From Deltaproteobacteria bacterium (lineage in GTDB: Bacteria > Myxococcota_A > Polyangia > Haliangiales > JADYYK01): DNA of 34,927 nt. Positions 7,993-14,511 of this stretch are shown piece by piece. Position 1 is the first letter of the stretch; the number at the start of each line of letters is the position of its first letter. The DNA lies in contig JADYYK010000001.1 of assembly GCA_020853705.1 (NCBI GenBank), positions 1 through 34,927 of the forward strand, in the 5' to 3' direction. The translations under genes were made by a program, and so were the position numbers. The notes beneath the pieces were generated by a model. It made no database searches. It was not told the origin of the DNA and saw nothing but the letters and a program-made list of their open reading frames with translations.

Positions 7993-9522
7993 GTGACCGC
8001 CCTGGCCCGCGCCGCCGCCCTCGCGACCGCCCTCGCGACCGCCCTCAGCCTCGCCACCCTGCCCGCCGGCTGTGGCCCCGGCCACGGCCGCGCGGCGTCA
8101 GCGCTGGATCCGCGCCTGGGGCCGGCCTCCGACTGCGCCGCCTTCGCCGATCCGCGGTTGCAGGCCAACCTCGACCTGCGCACCGGGTCGCGCGTGCGCG
8201 AGGGCAACAGCGCCGAGCTGCTGGTCAACGGCCGAAGCTCGTTCGCGCGCCGCATCGCCAACGCCACCGGGGCCGACCTCATCCTGGTCAAGACCTTCGT
8301 CTTCGCCGACGACGAGGTCGGTCGCCGCCTGGCCGCGCTGCTGGCCGAGCGCGCGCGCGCCGGCGCCCTGGTGATCGTGCAGTACGACGTCAAGGGCTCG
8401 GCCGGCGGCGCCCCCCTGCGCGAGCTGGCCGCCAACGGCGATCTCGAGCGCCCGCTGGGCGAGCACGACATCATGCGCGGCCTGCGTGACGCCGGCGTCA
8501 TCGTGGTGCCGACCAACCCGCCCACGCGCGCGCTGCAGCTGCAGGAGTGGCGCGACAACCTCGTGCGCCTGTTCCGCGATCCGCACGCCGCCCTGGAGCG
8601 CGCCGCCGGCTCGCTGGCCATCCTCAACCACAGCGACCACGAGAAGTACTGGCTGACCGGGCGGGTCGGCCCCGACGGCCAGGTCAGCCTGCGCGCCATC
8701 GTGGGCGGCATGAACGTGGCCAGCGAATATGCGTATGGCGGCACCCGTTTGATTGACAAGCTGTCAAGGCGGCGGGGCTGGCGCGACACCGACGTCGAGC
8801 TCGTCGGCCCGGTGCTGCCCGAGCTGGTGACGCGCTTCTTCGACGTCATGGCGCACCACACCGGCCACCCGGTCGATCCGGCCTGGCGCGCGCGCTGGAC
8901 CGTGGCGCAGCCCGTCGCCGGCAGCGCGCGGGTGCGCTTCGTGTGGAACCAGCCCTCGCTGTCGCTGCGGCGCGCCATCGAGAAGCTGTACGCCACGCTG
9001 ATCGACGCCACCCCGCGCGGCGCCGTGGTGCGCCTGGAGAGCGCCTACTTCGCGCCCAGCCGGCTGGTGCGCCGCGCCCTGTACCGCGCCATGCACCGCG
9101 GCACCCGCCTGGCGGTGCTGACCAACTCGCCCGAGACCTCCGACATCGGCGTCCTGGTCGACGCCAGCCGCTTCGCCTTCTACGCCATGCTGCGCGAGGA
9201 CGCCGTGGTGGCGCTGTTCGAGCGCCGCCCGCGCCCCGACCTCGGCGAGACCACGCTGCACTCCAAGGTGGCCTCGTTCGGCACCTGCGGCCCGGTCATC
9301 ATCGGCTCCGCCAACCTCGACGCCCAGTCGGCCGAGCACAACAGCGAGGACGTCGTGGTCATCGACGACCCCGCGCTGCGCCAGGCCTTCGACGCCATGT
9401 ACGACACCGACATCGCGCCCGATCGGGCCCAGCGCATCACCCTGGCGCGCTTCCGCGCGCTGTCGGTGCTGGACTGGATCAAGGCCACCTGGGCCTTCGT
9501 GCTGGGCGACTACTGGCTGTAG
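7993..9522 (+). CDS. Phospholipase D/cardiolipin synthase-like lipoprotein
   Basis: 509 aa. The N-terminal hydrophobic segment contains a 12-bp DNA repeat (ALATALATAL) and ends in a lipobox-like LPAGC (Cys27), so it is probably a lipoprotein. Two phosphodiesterase halves follow. The first has HSDHEKYW (H216, K218) with GGMN (238-241). The second has TLHSKVASFG (H423, K425) with GSANLDAQS (438-446). This double HxK/GSAN arrangement is that of the PLD superfamily, whose members transfer phosphatidyl groups or cut phosphodiesters through a phospho-His intermediate. The Asp usual at the end of the first HKD motif is not in its normal place. Substrate unknown; a membrane-facing phospholipase or a cardiolipin-synthase relative is likely. 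Confidence 0.85.
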   Translation: MTALARAAALATALATALSLATLPAGCGPGHGRAASALDPRLGPASDCAAFADPRLQANLDLRTGSRVREGNSAELLVNGRSSFARRIANATGADLILVKTFVFADDEVGRRLAALLAERARAGALVIVQYDVKGSAGGAPLRELAANGDLERPLGEHDIMRGLRDAGVIVVPTNPPTRALQLQEWRDNLVRLFRDPHAALERAAGSLAILNHSDHEKYWLTGRVGPDGQVSLRAIVGGMNVASEYAYGGTRLIDKLSRRRGWRDTDVELVGPVLPELVTRFFDVMAHHTGHPVDPAWRARWTVAQPVAGSARVRFVWNQPSLSLRRAIEKLYATLIDATPRGAVVRLESAYFAPSRLVRRALYRAMHRGTRLAVLTNSPETSDIGVLVDASRFAFYAMLREDAVVALFERRPRPDLGETTLHSKVASFGTCGPVIIGSANLDAQSAEHNSEDVVVIDDPALRQAFDAMYDTDIAPDRAQRITLARFRALSVLDWIKATWAFVLGDYWL

Positions 9523-9539
9523 ACGCGCCCGAGATCTGC

Positions 9540-9545
9540 TAGCTT
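9540..9545 (+). promoter_or_regulatory. -10-like TAGCTT of the peroxiredoxin gene
   Basis: TAGCTT ends exactly 7 bases before ATG 9552 in the 29-bp gap after the PLD-like gene. There is no Shine-Dalgarno site. Confidence 0.5.
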
Positions 9546-9551
9546 CCCGGC

Positions 9552-10046
9552 ATGATCAAGATTGGTGATGCGCTCCCCGATGCGACCCTGACCGAGACCA
9601 CCGAGTTCGGTGACGCCTGCCCGCTGCCGCCCAAGAAGCTCAGCGCGGCCGAGATGGCCAAGGGCAAGAAGGTGGTCATCTTCGGCCTGCCCGGCGCCTA
9701 CACGCCGACCTGCTCGGGCAAGCACGTGCCGGGCTACCTGGCCAACCTGGACGCCCTGCGCGGCAAGGGTGTCGACGAGGTCTGGTGCGTGGCGGTCAAC
9801 GACGGCTTCGTCATGGCGGCCTGGGGCAAGGACCAGCACGCCATCGGCAAGATCCGCATGCTGGGCGACGGCAGCGCCGAGCTGGCGAAGAAGCTGGGCC
9901 TGGAGACCGACATCCCGGGCATGGGCACCCGCGTGCGCCGCTTCTCGATGCTGGTCGACAACGGCGTGGTCAAGCAGGTCAACGTCGAGGAGGCCGGCAA
10001 GTTCGAGGTCTCCAACGCCGAGACCATGCTGACCCAGCTCGGCTGA
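9552..10046 (+). CDS. Peroxiredoxin of the Prx5 type
   Basis: 164 aa, full length for the Prx5/hybrid-Prx group. The peroxidatic Cys54 lies in PGAYTPTCSGKH, the family signature P-x-x-x-T/S-x-x-C, and the conserved active-site Arg is in GTRVRRFSMLVDNG. These enzymes reduce hydrogen and alkyl peroxides in the cytoplasm using glutaredoxin, glutathione or thioredoxin. No fused glutaredoxin domain is present, so the reductant must be separate. C23 and C79 are possible partners but are not placed like a resolving Cys. The gene has its own leaderless-type promoter and is followed after 12 bp by a TPR lipoprotein, probably cotranscribed. Confidence 0.95.
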   Translation: MIKIGDALPDATLTETTEFGDACPLPPKKLSAAEMAKGKKVVIFGLPGAYTPTCSGKHVPGYLANLDALRGKGVDEVWCVAVNDGFVMAAWGKDQHAIGKIRMLGDGSAELAKKLGLETDIPGMGTRVRRFSMLVDNGVVKQVNVEEAGKFEVSNAETMLTQLG

Positions 10047-10058
10047 GCGCGCGCCGCG

Positions 10059-10919
10059 ATGCAGCGGCGGCGAGGTGCGCGGCGGGCCGGGGTTTCGGCT
10101 GGCGTCAGCGCCCTGCTGCTGCTGGTGAGCTGCACCCGGGTCGGGCGCGACGAGGCCGCGCGCCCGGCTGACGCTCGGGCCGCGCCGCCACCGGTCACCG
10201 TGCGGCTGTCGCCGGCCGAGCTGGCGACGCTGCGCGAGTCCGCGCTGGCGCGCCACGCCGAGGCACAACGGCTGCGCCACGGCGGTGATCCCGGCGACAT
10301 GAAGGAGGCCGACGCCGCCTATGTCGAGGCCGCCGAGCTGTACGCGCGCTGGCTGGCGGCCGCCCCCGCCAGCGCCCCCGAGCGCGGCGAGACGCGCTTC
10401 TTCCGCGCCGAGGCGCTGTTCTGGAGCGGTGGCTATGCCGCCTCGGTGGCCGACTACCGCGCCGTCTTCACCGGCGGCCCCGAGAAGCGCCGCGCCGAGG
10501 CCTGCTACAGCACGGTCGAGGCGCTGTCGCTGGCCGCGGTGCTCGACGTCGAGGCCGGCAAGCTGGTCGACCCGGGCATGCCGGTGCTGGCCAGCTCCGG
10601 GGCGGTCGTCAGCACGCCGGCGCTGCCGCTGCCGGCGCAGTGGGCCGAGCTGGTCAGCGCCGCCGACGCCTGCCTGGCGCTGCCCGCCGACGAGCGCGGC
10701 GCCGGGATGGCGCTGCGCGCGGCGCTGGTGGTGCTGCGCCATCGCCAGTGGGCCGAGGCCGAGCGTCGCCTCGAGCTGGTGCTCTCCCACTTCTGCAAGG
10801 CCACCGTCACCGGCGCCGCGGCGGAGTCGCTGCTGCTGGCGGCGGCCGGACGCGGCGGCACCGCGGCGGCCATCGCGACCCGGCAGCGGCTGGCGACCGA
10901 CAGCTGCGTCGCGCGTTGA
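10059..10919 (+). CDS. Predicted TPR-like lipoprotein
   Basis: 286 aa from ATG 10059, 12 bp after the peroxiredoxin stop. The arginine-rich N-terminus leads into a hydrophobic stretch ending in LLLLVSC (lipidated Cys about 25). The mature part is almost entirely helical, with TPR-like pairs such as EADAAYVEAAELYARWL and ETRFFRAEALFWSGGYAASVADYRAV (first 20 residues recognisable as TPR). Several Cys (148, 201, 240, 282 region) may form disulfides. Family not recognised; likely a periplasmic adaptor. No promoter is visible before it, so it probably depends on the peroxiredoxin transcript. Its stop codon lies inside the first TGATTCG repeat of the next promoter. Confidence 0.7.
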   Translation: MQRRRGARRAGVSAGVSALLLLVSCTRVGRDEAARPADARAAPPPVTVRLSPAELATLRESALARHAEAQRLRHGGDPGDMKEADAAYVEAAELYARWLAAAPASAPERGETRFFRAEALFWSGGYAASVADYRAVFTGGPEKRRAEACYSTVEALSLAAVLDVEAGKLVDPGMPVLASSGAVVSTPALPLPAQWAELVSAADACLALPADERGAGMALRAALVVLRHRQWAEAERRLELVLSHFCKATVTGAAAESLLLAAAGRGGTAAAIATRQRLATDSCVAR

Positions 10920-10945
10920 TTCGCGGGTGATTCGTCGCTGATTCG
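10917..10945 (+). promoter_or_regulatory. Three TGATTCG repeats at exact 11-bp phase
   Basis: The heptamer TGATTCG starts at 10917, 10928 and 10939, so copies lie on one face of the helix. The last ends 3 bp before the -10 box TAGAAT and the middle one covers the -35 position. This arrangement suggests a cooperative regulator site for the FHA gene. The first copy overlaps the TGA stop of the preceding lipoprotein gene. Confidence 0.5.
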
Positions 10946-10948
10946 CCC

Positions 10949-10954
10949 TAGAAT
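10949..10954 (+). promoter_or_regulatory. -10-like TAGAAT of the FHA gene
   Basis: TAGAAT ends exactly 7 bases before ATG 10961. The overlapping GTG 10958 is an alternative start, but the spacing seen at other genes favours the ATG. No Shine-Dalgarno site. Confidence 0.55.
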
Positions 10955-10960
10955 GGGGTG

Positions 10961-12103
10961 ATGGCGGGCTTGAGGTGGCCGGGGGGCGCCTGGGCGTTCG
11001 ATCGCGAGACCATCTCGCTCGGGCGCGGGGCGGACAACGTGCTGCCCCTCCCGGATCCCGGGGTGTCGCGCTATCACGCGCGCATCGCGCGCAACGCGCG
11101 CGGCTGGGAGGTCGTCGACAACGGCGGCGAGAATGGCGTCTTCGTCAACGGCAAGCGCGTGCAAAGGCAGCAGCTGCGCCACGGCGATGTGGTGCAGCTG
11201 GGCAGCACCAAGCTGGAGTTCGTGGACGAGCTGGATCCCGGCGAGACGGTGTCCTTGCCGCAGTTCGCCGAGACGGTGTCGGCGCAGGCGCTGAAGGCGG
11301 CCGAGGTCGAGGCGGGTGGCGCCGGGGGCGGCGCGCGCACACGCACGCCGCGACGCCGGGGCTCGCGCGCACCCAGGGTGATCGGGGCGCTGGTGCTGGT
11401 CGGGCTGGGCGCCGGGGTGACCGCGTTCGTGCTGCAGTCGCGCAAGGCGAAGGACGCTGCCGGCGCCGGCGCCGGCGACGCCAGCGTCGCGGTGTACCGG
11501 CCGTCGCAGCCCACCGTGGTGACCTCGCGCCCGCCGGGACCCGAGGACATCATCGAGGTGCCGCACACGCCGACGCCGCTCGGGGTGGCCTGGCACGGCA
11601 GCCTGCTCGGCGGGCTGGACTTCCTGCTCGAGTCGCCCAGCGACGCCGGCGATGGCGTGACCCGGTTCCGCCACCAGAGCTGGCAGCGCGGCGGCGCCCC
11701 CGCGCACGCCGGCGCCATGATGATCGAGGTCCACGGCCCGCGCGTGACCATGGCGCTGCTCGACGACGCCGAGCAGCTGGTGCGGCTGTATGACGGCATC
11801 TTCGCCAGCGACGGGCGCAGCATCACCGGGCAGGCCTATGCTCCCGACGAGCTGCCCAGCACGGGCGGCACGCCGTTCTGGGCCACCGTCGAGGCCGCCC
11901 CGGTGGCGGCGCCCGCGCGCCTGCACCTGGCCTCGGCCGGCGCCGGCGAGGTGGCGACCGTGCTGCCCGACCGGGCCGACGCCTGGCGCGTGGTCGAGCA
12001 CCGCATGACCGCGGGGCCACTGACCTCGCTGGGCGAGCTCGACGCCCTGGGGCTGTCGCCGGCGTCGCTGGCGCGCCTGAAGGAGCTCGCCGATGCGCGC
12101 TAG
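10961..12103 (+). CDS. FHA-domain membrane protein
   Basis: 380 aa. Residues 10-90 form a forkhead-associated phosphothreonine-binding domain with all key motifs: ISLGRGADN (G21-R22), VSRYHARI (S36, R37, H39) and FVNGKRV (N63-G64). A Glu/Ala linker and an Arg-rich patch (RTPRRRGSR) precede one transmembrane helix (about 140-159). The C-terminal 220 residues are extracytoplasmic and of no recognised family, with an Ala/Gly/Pro-rich stalk. The topology puts the phospho-sensor in the cytoplasm and the large domain in the periplasm, which suggests coupling of Ser/Thr kinase signalling to an envelope process. No kinase gene is adjacent; the partner is unknown. Confidence 0.88.
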   Translation: MAGLRWPGGAWAFDRETISLGRGADNVLPLPDPGVSRYHARIARNARGWEVVDNGGENGVFVNGKRVQRQQLRHGDVVQLGSTKLEFVDELDPGETVSLPQFAETVSAQALKAAEVEAGGAGGGARTRTPRRRGSRAPRVIGALVLVGLGAGVTAFVLQSRKAKDAAGAGAGDASVAVYRPSQPTVVTSRPPGPEDIIEVPHTPTPLGVAWHGSLLGGLDFLLESPSDAGDGVTRFRHQSWQRGGAPAHAGAMMIEVHGPRVTMALLDDAEQLVRLYDGIFASDGRSITGQAYAPDELPSTGGTPFWATVEAAPVAAPARLHLASAGAGEVATVLPDRADAWRVVEHRMTAGPLTSLGELDALGLSPASLARLKELADAR

Positions 12104-12109
12104 TGCTTT

Positions 12110-12132
12110 GACCGGAGCATTCTGCTCCGGTC
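12110..12132 (+). terminator. Perfect 10-bp hairpin after the FHA gene
   Basis: GACCGGAGCA-TTC-TGCTCCGGTC starts 7 bases after the FHA stop. The stem is perfect, but there is no following T-run, so termination is plausible, not certain. Confidence 0.45.
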
Positions 12133-12141
12133 TGGGCCCTG

Positions 12142-12165
12142 GTCGATCACGACGAGGGCTGCGCC
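12142..12165 (-). repeat. Dispersed hairpin repeat, copy 2
   Basis: This 24-mer is the exact reverse complement of 490-513. It covers the H2/H3 alternative hairpins. Compared with copy 1 it lacks a 9-bp GGCGCAGCC duplication in the loop. Confidence 0.6.
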
Positions 12166-12257
12166 CTCGCCCCGCCGGCAAAGCCGTCGGGGCCCCACTC
12201 CGCTCACGGCCAGACTCCTGGCCGGCGCCGCCGTGCGGCGCATACAGATCCGCATCA

Positions 12258-13631
12258 ATGTCTCTCGGTCGGAGCACCAGCGTGCTGCTGCTGGGGGCGC
12301 TGCTGCTGCTGGTCGCGCCGCGCCGCGCGCTGGCCGGCGATCCCGAGAGCCTCGACGACGTGGTCGCCGAGGTGCGCCGCATGAAGGCGGCCGGGGCGTC
12401 GAACCGCGAGCTGGCGCAGTACGTGGTCGGCGTGGCCGATCGCCGCATCACCAACGGCAACAGCATGGAGGGCGGCTTCGCGCGCTCGTGGGGCTTCGTG
12501 CGCCGTGACTCGACCATGGACGACATGTGGGAGAACTTCGATCGCAACCGCGAGCGCATCGAGGTCATCCCGGGCCGCGCCTACGAGAGCTACGCGCGCT
12601 GGGCCTGGGGCAACCGCTACGGCCACTGCGCGGAGAACTCGGCGCTGACCTACTTCATCTTCAAGTCGGCCGGCATCCCGGCGCGCATGCTGGAGCGCCC
12701 CGGACACGCCTTCACCGCCATCGGCGTGGTCGAGAGCGCCGACTCGGGCGATCTGTCGACCTGGGGCCCCGACGCCTGGATGGTCGACTCGTGGACCGGC
12801 ATCGCGGTGCGCGCCGAGCACGCCGGGGGCTGGCGCAACAGCGGCAACAGCTGGCGCATGCTGACGCACCCGTTCGGGCGCGACAAGGACCCGACCCGGA
12901 CCTGGATCCCGGGCTATGACAACGAACCCGAGTACCAGCGCTGGAAGACGCAGGGCCTGCTGCTGGGCTGGGTCACCTCGGCGACGACGAAGAACGGCGT
13001 CAAGGTGCCCATCACCATCGTCGGCGAAGGCCTCAGCAAGAGCCTCGACTCACGCAACATCAGCGGCTCGTTCTCGGCCTTCCTGCCCGAGGGCATCTAC
13101 ACCGTGACGGCGACGCCGAGCGATGGCGGCAAGCCGGCCTCGGAGACGGTGACCATGACCCGGGAGACCCGGACCCGGATCGCCCTGGTCCTCGGCGAGC
13201 AGGAGGTCGATGGCGGGGTGGCCGATGCCGGCGCGCCAGCGACCGCGGGCGACGGCTGGGTCGGGCTGTGGCACGGCACCGGCGCCGCGCACAGCGTGCT
13301 CAACGGCAAGGCGGTCGACATCAAGATCCCGATCACGGTGATCGCGGCGCGCAAGGCGGGGGTCCTGCAGCTCACGGTGTCAGCGCGCGGCAACCGCGCC
13401 CAGACGCTGACCATGACCGAGGGCGAGGGCGGCGCCATGACCAGCAAGCTGCGCGTGGTCGAGGGCAAGGGGCTGGTCAGCCAGATCACGGTGCAGGCGC
13501 GGCTGGTCGGGGACGGGCTCGAGCTGGTCATCAAGGGCACCACCACCGACGCCAAGGATCTGGGCTGGCAGGCGTCACACACCATCCGCGCCACCCTGGC
13601 GCGCGACAGCAAGACGGTTCGCACGCGCTAG
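12258..13631 (+). CDS. Secreted transglutaminase-like protein
   Basis: 457 aa from ATG 12258; the frame upstream of it crosses the hairpin region and is not coding. A signal peptide (MSLGRSTSVLLLGALLLLVA, likely cut after RALA near residue 26) precedes a helical section. The transglutaminase-like papain-fold core follows: GHCAENSAL (C124), RPGHAF (H150) and DAWMVDSW (D177), giving a Cys-His-Asp triad in the right order. After residue 240 come two beta-rich sections (about 240-335 with carboxypeptidase-regulatory-like character and 345-457), probably for binding. Known members crosslink or hydrolyse peptides; the substrate is unknown. It is expected outside the inner membrane. The strong leader structure upstream suggests post-transcriptional control. 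Confidence 0.75.
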   Translation: MSLGRSTSVLLLGALLLLVAPRRALAGDPESLDDVVAEVRRMKAAGASNRELAQYVVGVADRRITNGNSMEGGFARSWGFVRRDSTMDDMWENFDRNRERIEVIPGRAYESYARWAWGNRYGHCAENSALTYFIFKSAGIPARMLERPGHAFTAIGVVESADSGDLSTWGPDAWMVDSWTGIAVRAEHAGGWRNSGNSWRMLTHPFGRDKDPTRTWIPGYDNEPEYQRWKTQGLLLGWVTSATTKNGVKVPITIVGEGLSKSLDSRNISGSFSAFLPEGIYTVTATPSDGGKPASETVTMTRETRTRIALVLGEQEVDGGVADAGAPATAGDGWVGLWHGTGAAHSVLNGKAVDIKIPITVIAARKAGVLQLTVSARGNRAQTLTMTEGEGGAMTSKLRVVEGKGLVSQITVQARLVGDGLELVIKGTTTDAKDLGWQASHTIRATLARDSKTVRTR

Positions 13632-13642
13632 TGCGCCGACGT

Positions 13643-13660
13643 CGCCGCCGGTCAGCGGCG
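13643..13660. terminator. Hairpin between convergent genes
   Basis: CGCCGC (13643-13648) pairs with GCGGCG (13655-13660). It lies just after the transglutaminase-like gene and overlaps the stop of the leftward toxin gene (13652-13654), so it could serve both directions. No T-run. Confidence 0.35.
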
Positions 13661-13993
13661 GCGCGGTCGCCAGGTCCTGAGGTCGGGCGTGGGCGTCGAT
13701 TGGCGAACGTGGAAGAGGCGCAGCAGGTGGATCGCCGCGTCAGCGTCGGCCTCGAGGTAGCCGTACCAGACCGCCATCGGCAGCTTGCGCAGGATCACCT
13801 TGCGCAGCACCGCGCCGCCCTCGCGCTGCATGATGACCCCGCAGGCAGGCAGCCAGGCCAGCTGCTTCTCGACCTCCGCCAGGCCCCGCTCGAGCCCCTC
13901 GATGCGCGACCACTCGCGGCGAGCTGTCAGCCAGCGAACGTGAGCCGTCACGTCCTTCACGAAGTCCGCCGCCAGCACGATGTCCCGCGCCAT
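13652..13993 (-). CDS. ParE/RelE-like toxin
   Basis: 113 aa from ATG 13993. This start lies 1 base after the antitoxin TGA (TGAGATG), a coupled arrangement. It has the size and pattern of the RelE/ParE fold: two N-terminal helices (DVTAHVRWLTARREWSRIEG; residues about 13-50), then beta strands VLRKVILRKL and AVWYGYLEAD, ending in IHLLRLFHVRQ. The 'R-K-L-P-x-x-V-W-Y' and 'L-L-R-L-F-H-x-R' signatures are typical of this superfamily. Members are either ribosome-dependent RNases or gyrase poisons; the sequence alone does not tell which. It forms a type II toxin-antitoxin module with the upstream gene. Confidence 0.8.
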   Translation of the reverse strand: MARDIVLAADFVKDVTAHVRWLTARREWSRIEGLERGLAEVEKQLAWLPACGVIMQREGGAVLRKVILRKLPMAVWYGYLEADADAAIHLLRLFHVRQSTPTPDLRTWRPRRR

Positions 13994-13994
13994 C

Positions 13995-14327
13995 TCAGCG
14001 CGGCTTGGCCGCTCTGGCCTGTGCCCGGCGGGCCCGCGTGAAGATCTGCTCGAGCTGGCGTCGTGGCGCGACCGCTCCCGTACCGCTTTGCAGCTGCTCC
14101 CAGGTCGCCCAGGCCGCAGCGCGCTGCCACTCCTCCACACGGGACAGCTTGGAGTCGTCTTCCAGCTCGGCCAGCCGCTCGGTGACCAGCAAGCGCACGG
14201 CGGTCGCGAGCTGCAGGTTGTGCTGCCGGGCGAAGGACTCGGTGCGCCGGCGCAGCTCCGCAGGGAACGGCACGCTGACGGGTCCCTTGCTCCTGGTGGC
14301 CTTCCGCGTGGCGGTGCTCCGCGCCAT
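13995..14327 (-). CDS. Ribbon-helix-helix-type antitoxin
   Basis: 110 aa from ATG 14327. The basic N-terminus is followed by a short strand and two helices (GPVSVPFPAELRRRTESFAR, then LATAVRLLVTERLAEL), the pattern of a ribbon-helix-helix DNA-binding domain (about 15-58). The C-terminal part, EEWQRAAAWATWEQLQSG and a basic helix, is the expected toxin-wrapping segment. It comes first in the operon, as usual for type II modules, and a palindrome overlaps its own -10 and start codon, which suggests autorepression. Confidence 0.78.
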   Translation of the reverse strand: MARSTATRKATRSKGPVSVPFPAELRRRTESFARQHNLQLATAVRLLVTERLAELEDDSKLSRVEEWQRAAAWATWEQLQSGTGAVAPRRQLEQIFTRARRAQARAAKPR

Positions 14328-14343
14328 AGTGATTTTCACTATA
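14326..14343 (-). promoter_or_regulatory. Toxin-antitoxin operator over -10 and start codon
   Basis: ATAGTGA (14326-14332) and TCACTAT (14336-14342) form a perfect 7-bp inverted repeat with a 3-bp centre. On the minus strand it covers the -10 box TATAGT (14343-14338) and the first bases of ATG 14327. A repressor here would block RNA polymerase directly. The predicted leader is about 4 nt. Confidence 0.6.
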
Positions 14344-14429
14344 GCAGCCCGGCCAGGGCCTGGCCCAGCCATGTGGTGGAGGGGCCGGCGGCCAGCACCG
14401 TGACGCCAGGGGTGAGGCGGGGCGGCGAG

Positions 14430-14457
14430 CGCAGCTGACAGCCCCTCGTCAGCTGCG
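14430..14457. terminator. 10-bp hairpin upstream of the pirin gene
   Basis: CGCAGCTGAC (14430-14439) pairs exactly with GTCAGCTGCG (14448-14457), with an 8-nt loop. It lies in the 184-bp divergent region between the antitoxin and pirin genes, 43 bp before the pirin -10 box. With no gene reading into it from either side, a regulatory or insulating role is as likely as termination. Confidence 0.35.
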
Positions 14458-14499
14458 GCGGCGTCAACAACCGCTGCACCTGGTGGAAGTGATCTGGTT

Positions 14500-14505
14500 T
14501 AACCT
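14500..14505 (+). promoter_or_regulatory. -10-like TAACCT of the pirin gene
   Basis: TAACCT ends exactly 7 bases before GTG 14512. No Shine-Dalgarno site. Leaderless-type start. Confidence 0.5.
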
Positions 14506-14511
14506 CTGGGG

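Larger units (their letters stand above)
12104..12257 (+). ncRNA. Six-hairpin structured intergenic region (candidate RNA element)
   Basis: The 154 bp between the FHA and transglutaminase genes can fold almost completely. H1: 12110-12119 with 12123-12132 (10 bp, TTC loop). H2: GCCCT/AGGGC plus GTCG/CGAC (12136-12159). H3: CGAGGGC-TGC-GCCCTCG (12153-12169), which shares bases with H2 so only one can form. H4: 12169-12174 and 12176-12179 pairing with 12183-12186 and 12188-12193. H5: CGGCCAG/CTGGCCG (12207-12224). H6: GCGCCGC-CGT-GCGGCGC (12225-12241). It could be a terminator plus structured leader, or a mobile REP-like cassette. No known riboswitch class is recognised. Confidence 0.45.

Noticed and set aside
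10505..12568. 687-codon leftward open frame
   Set aside because: It lies opposite the TPR lipoprotein and FHA genes, has Arg/Ala/Gly/His shadow composition and crosses the hairpin region. The plus-strand genes have clear domains.
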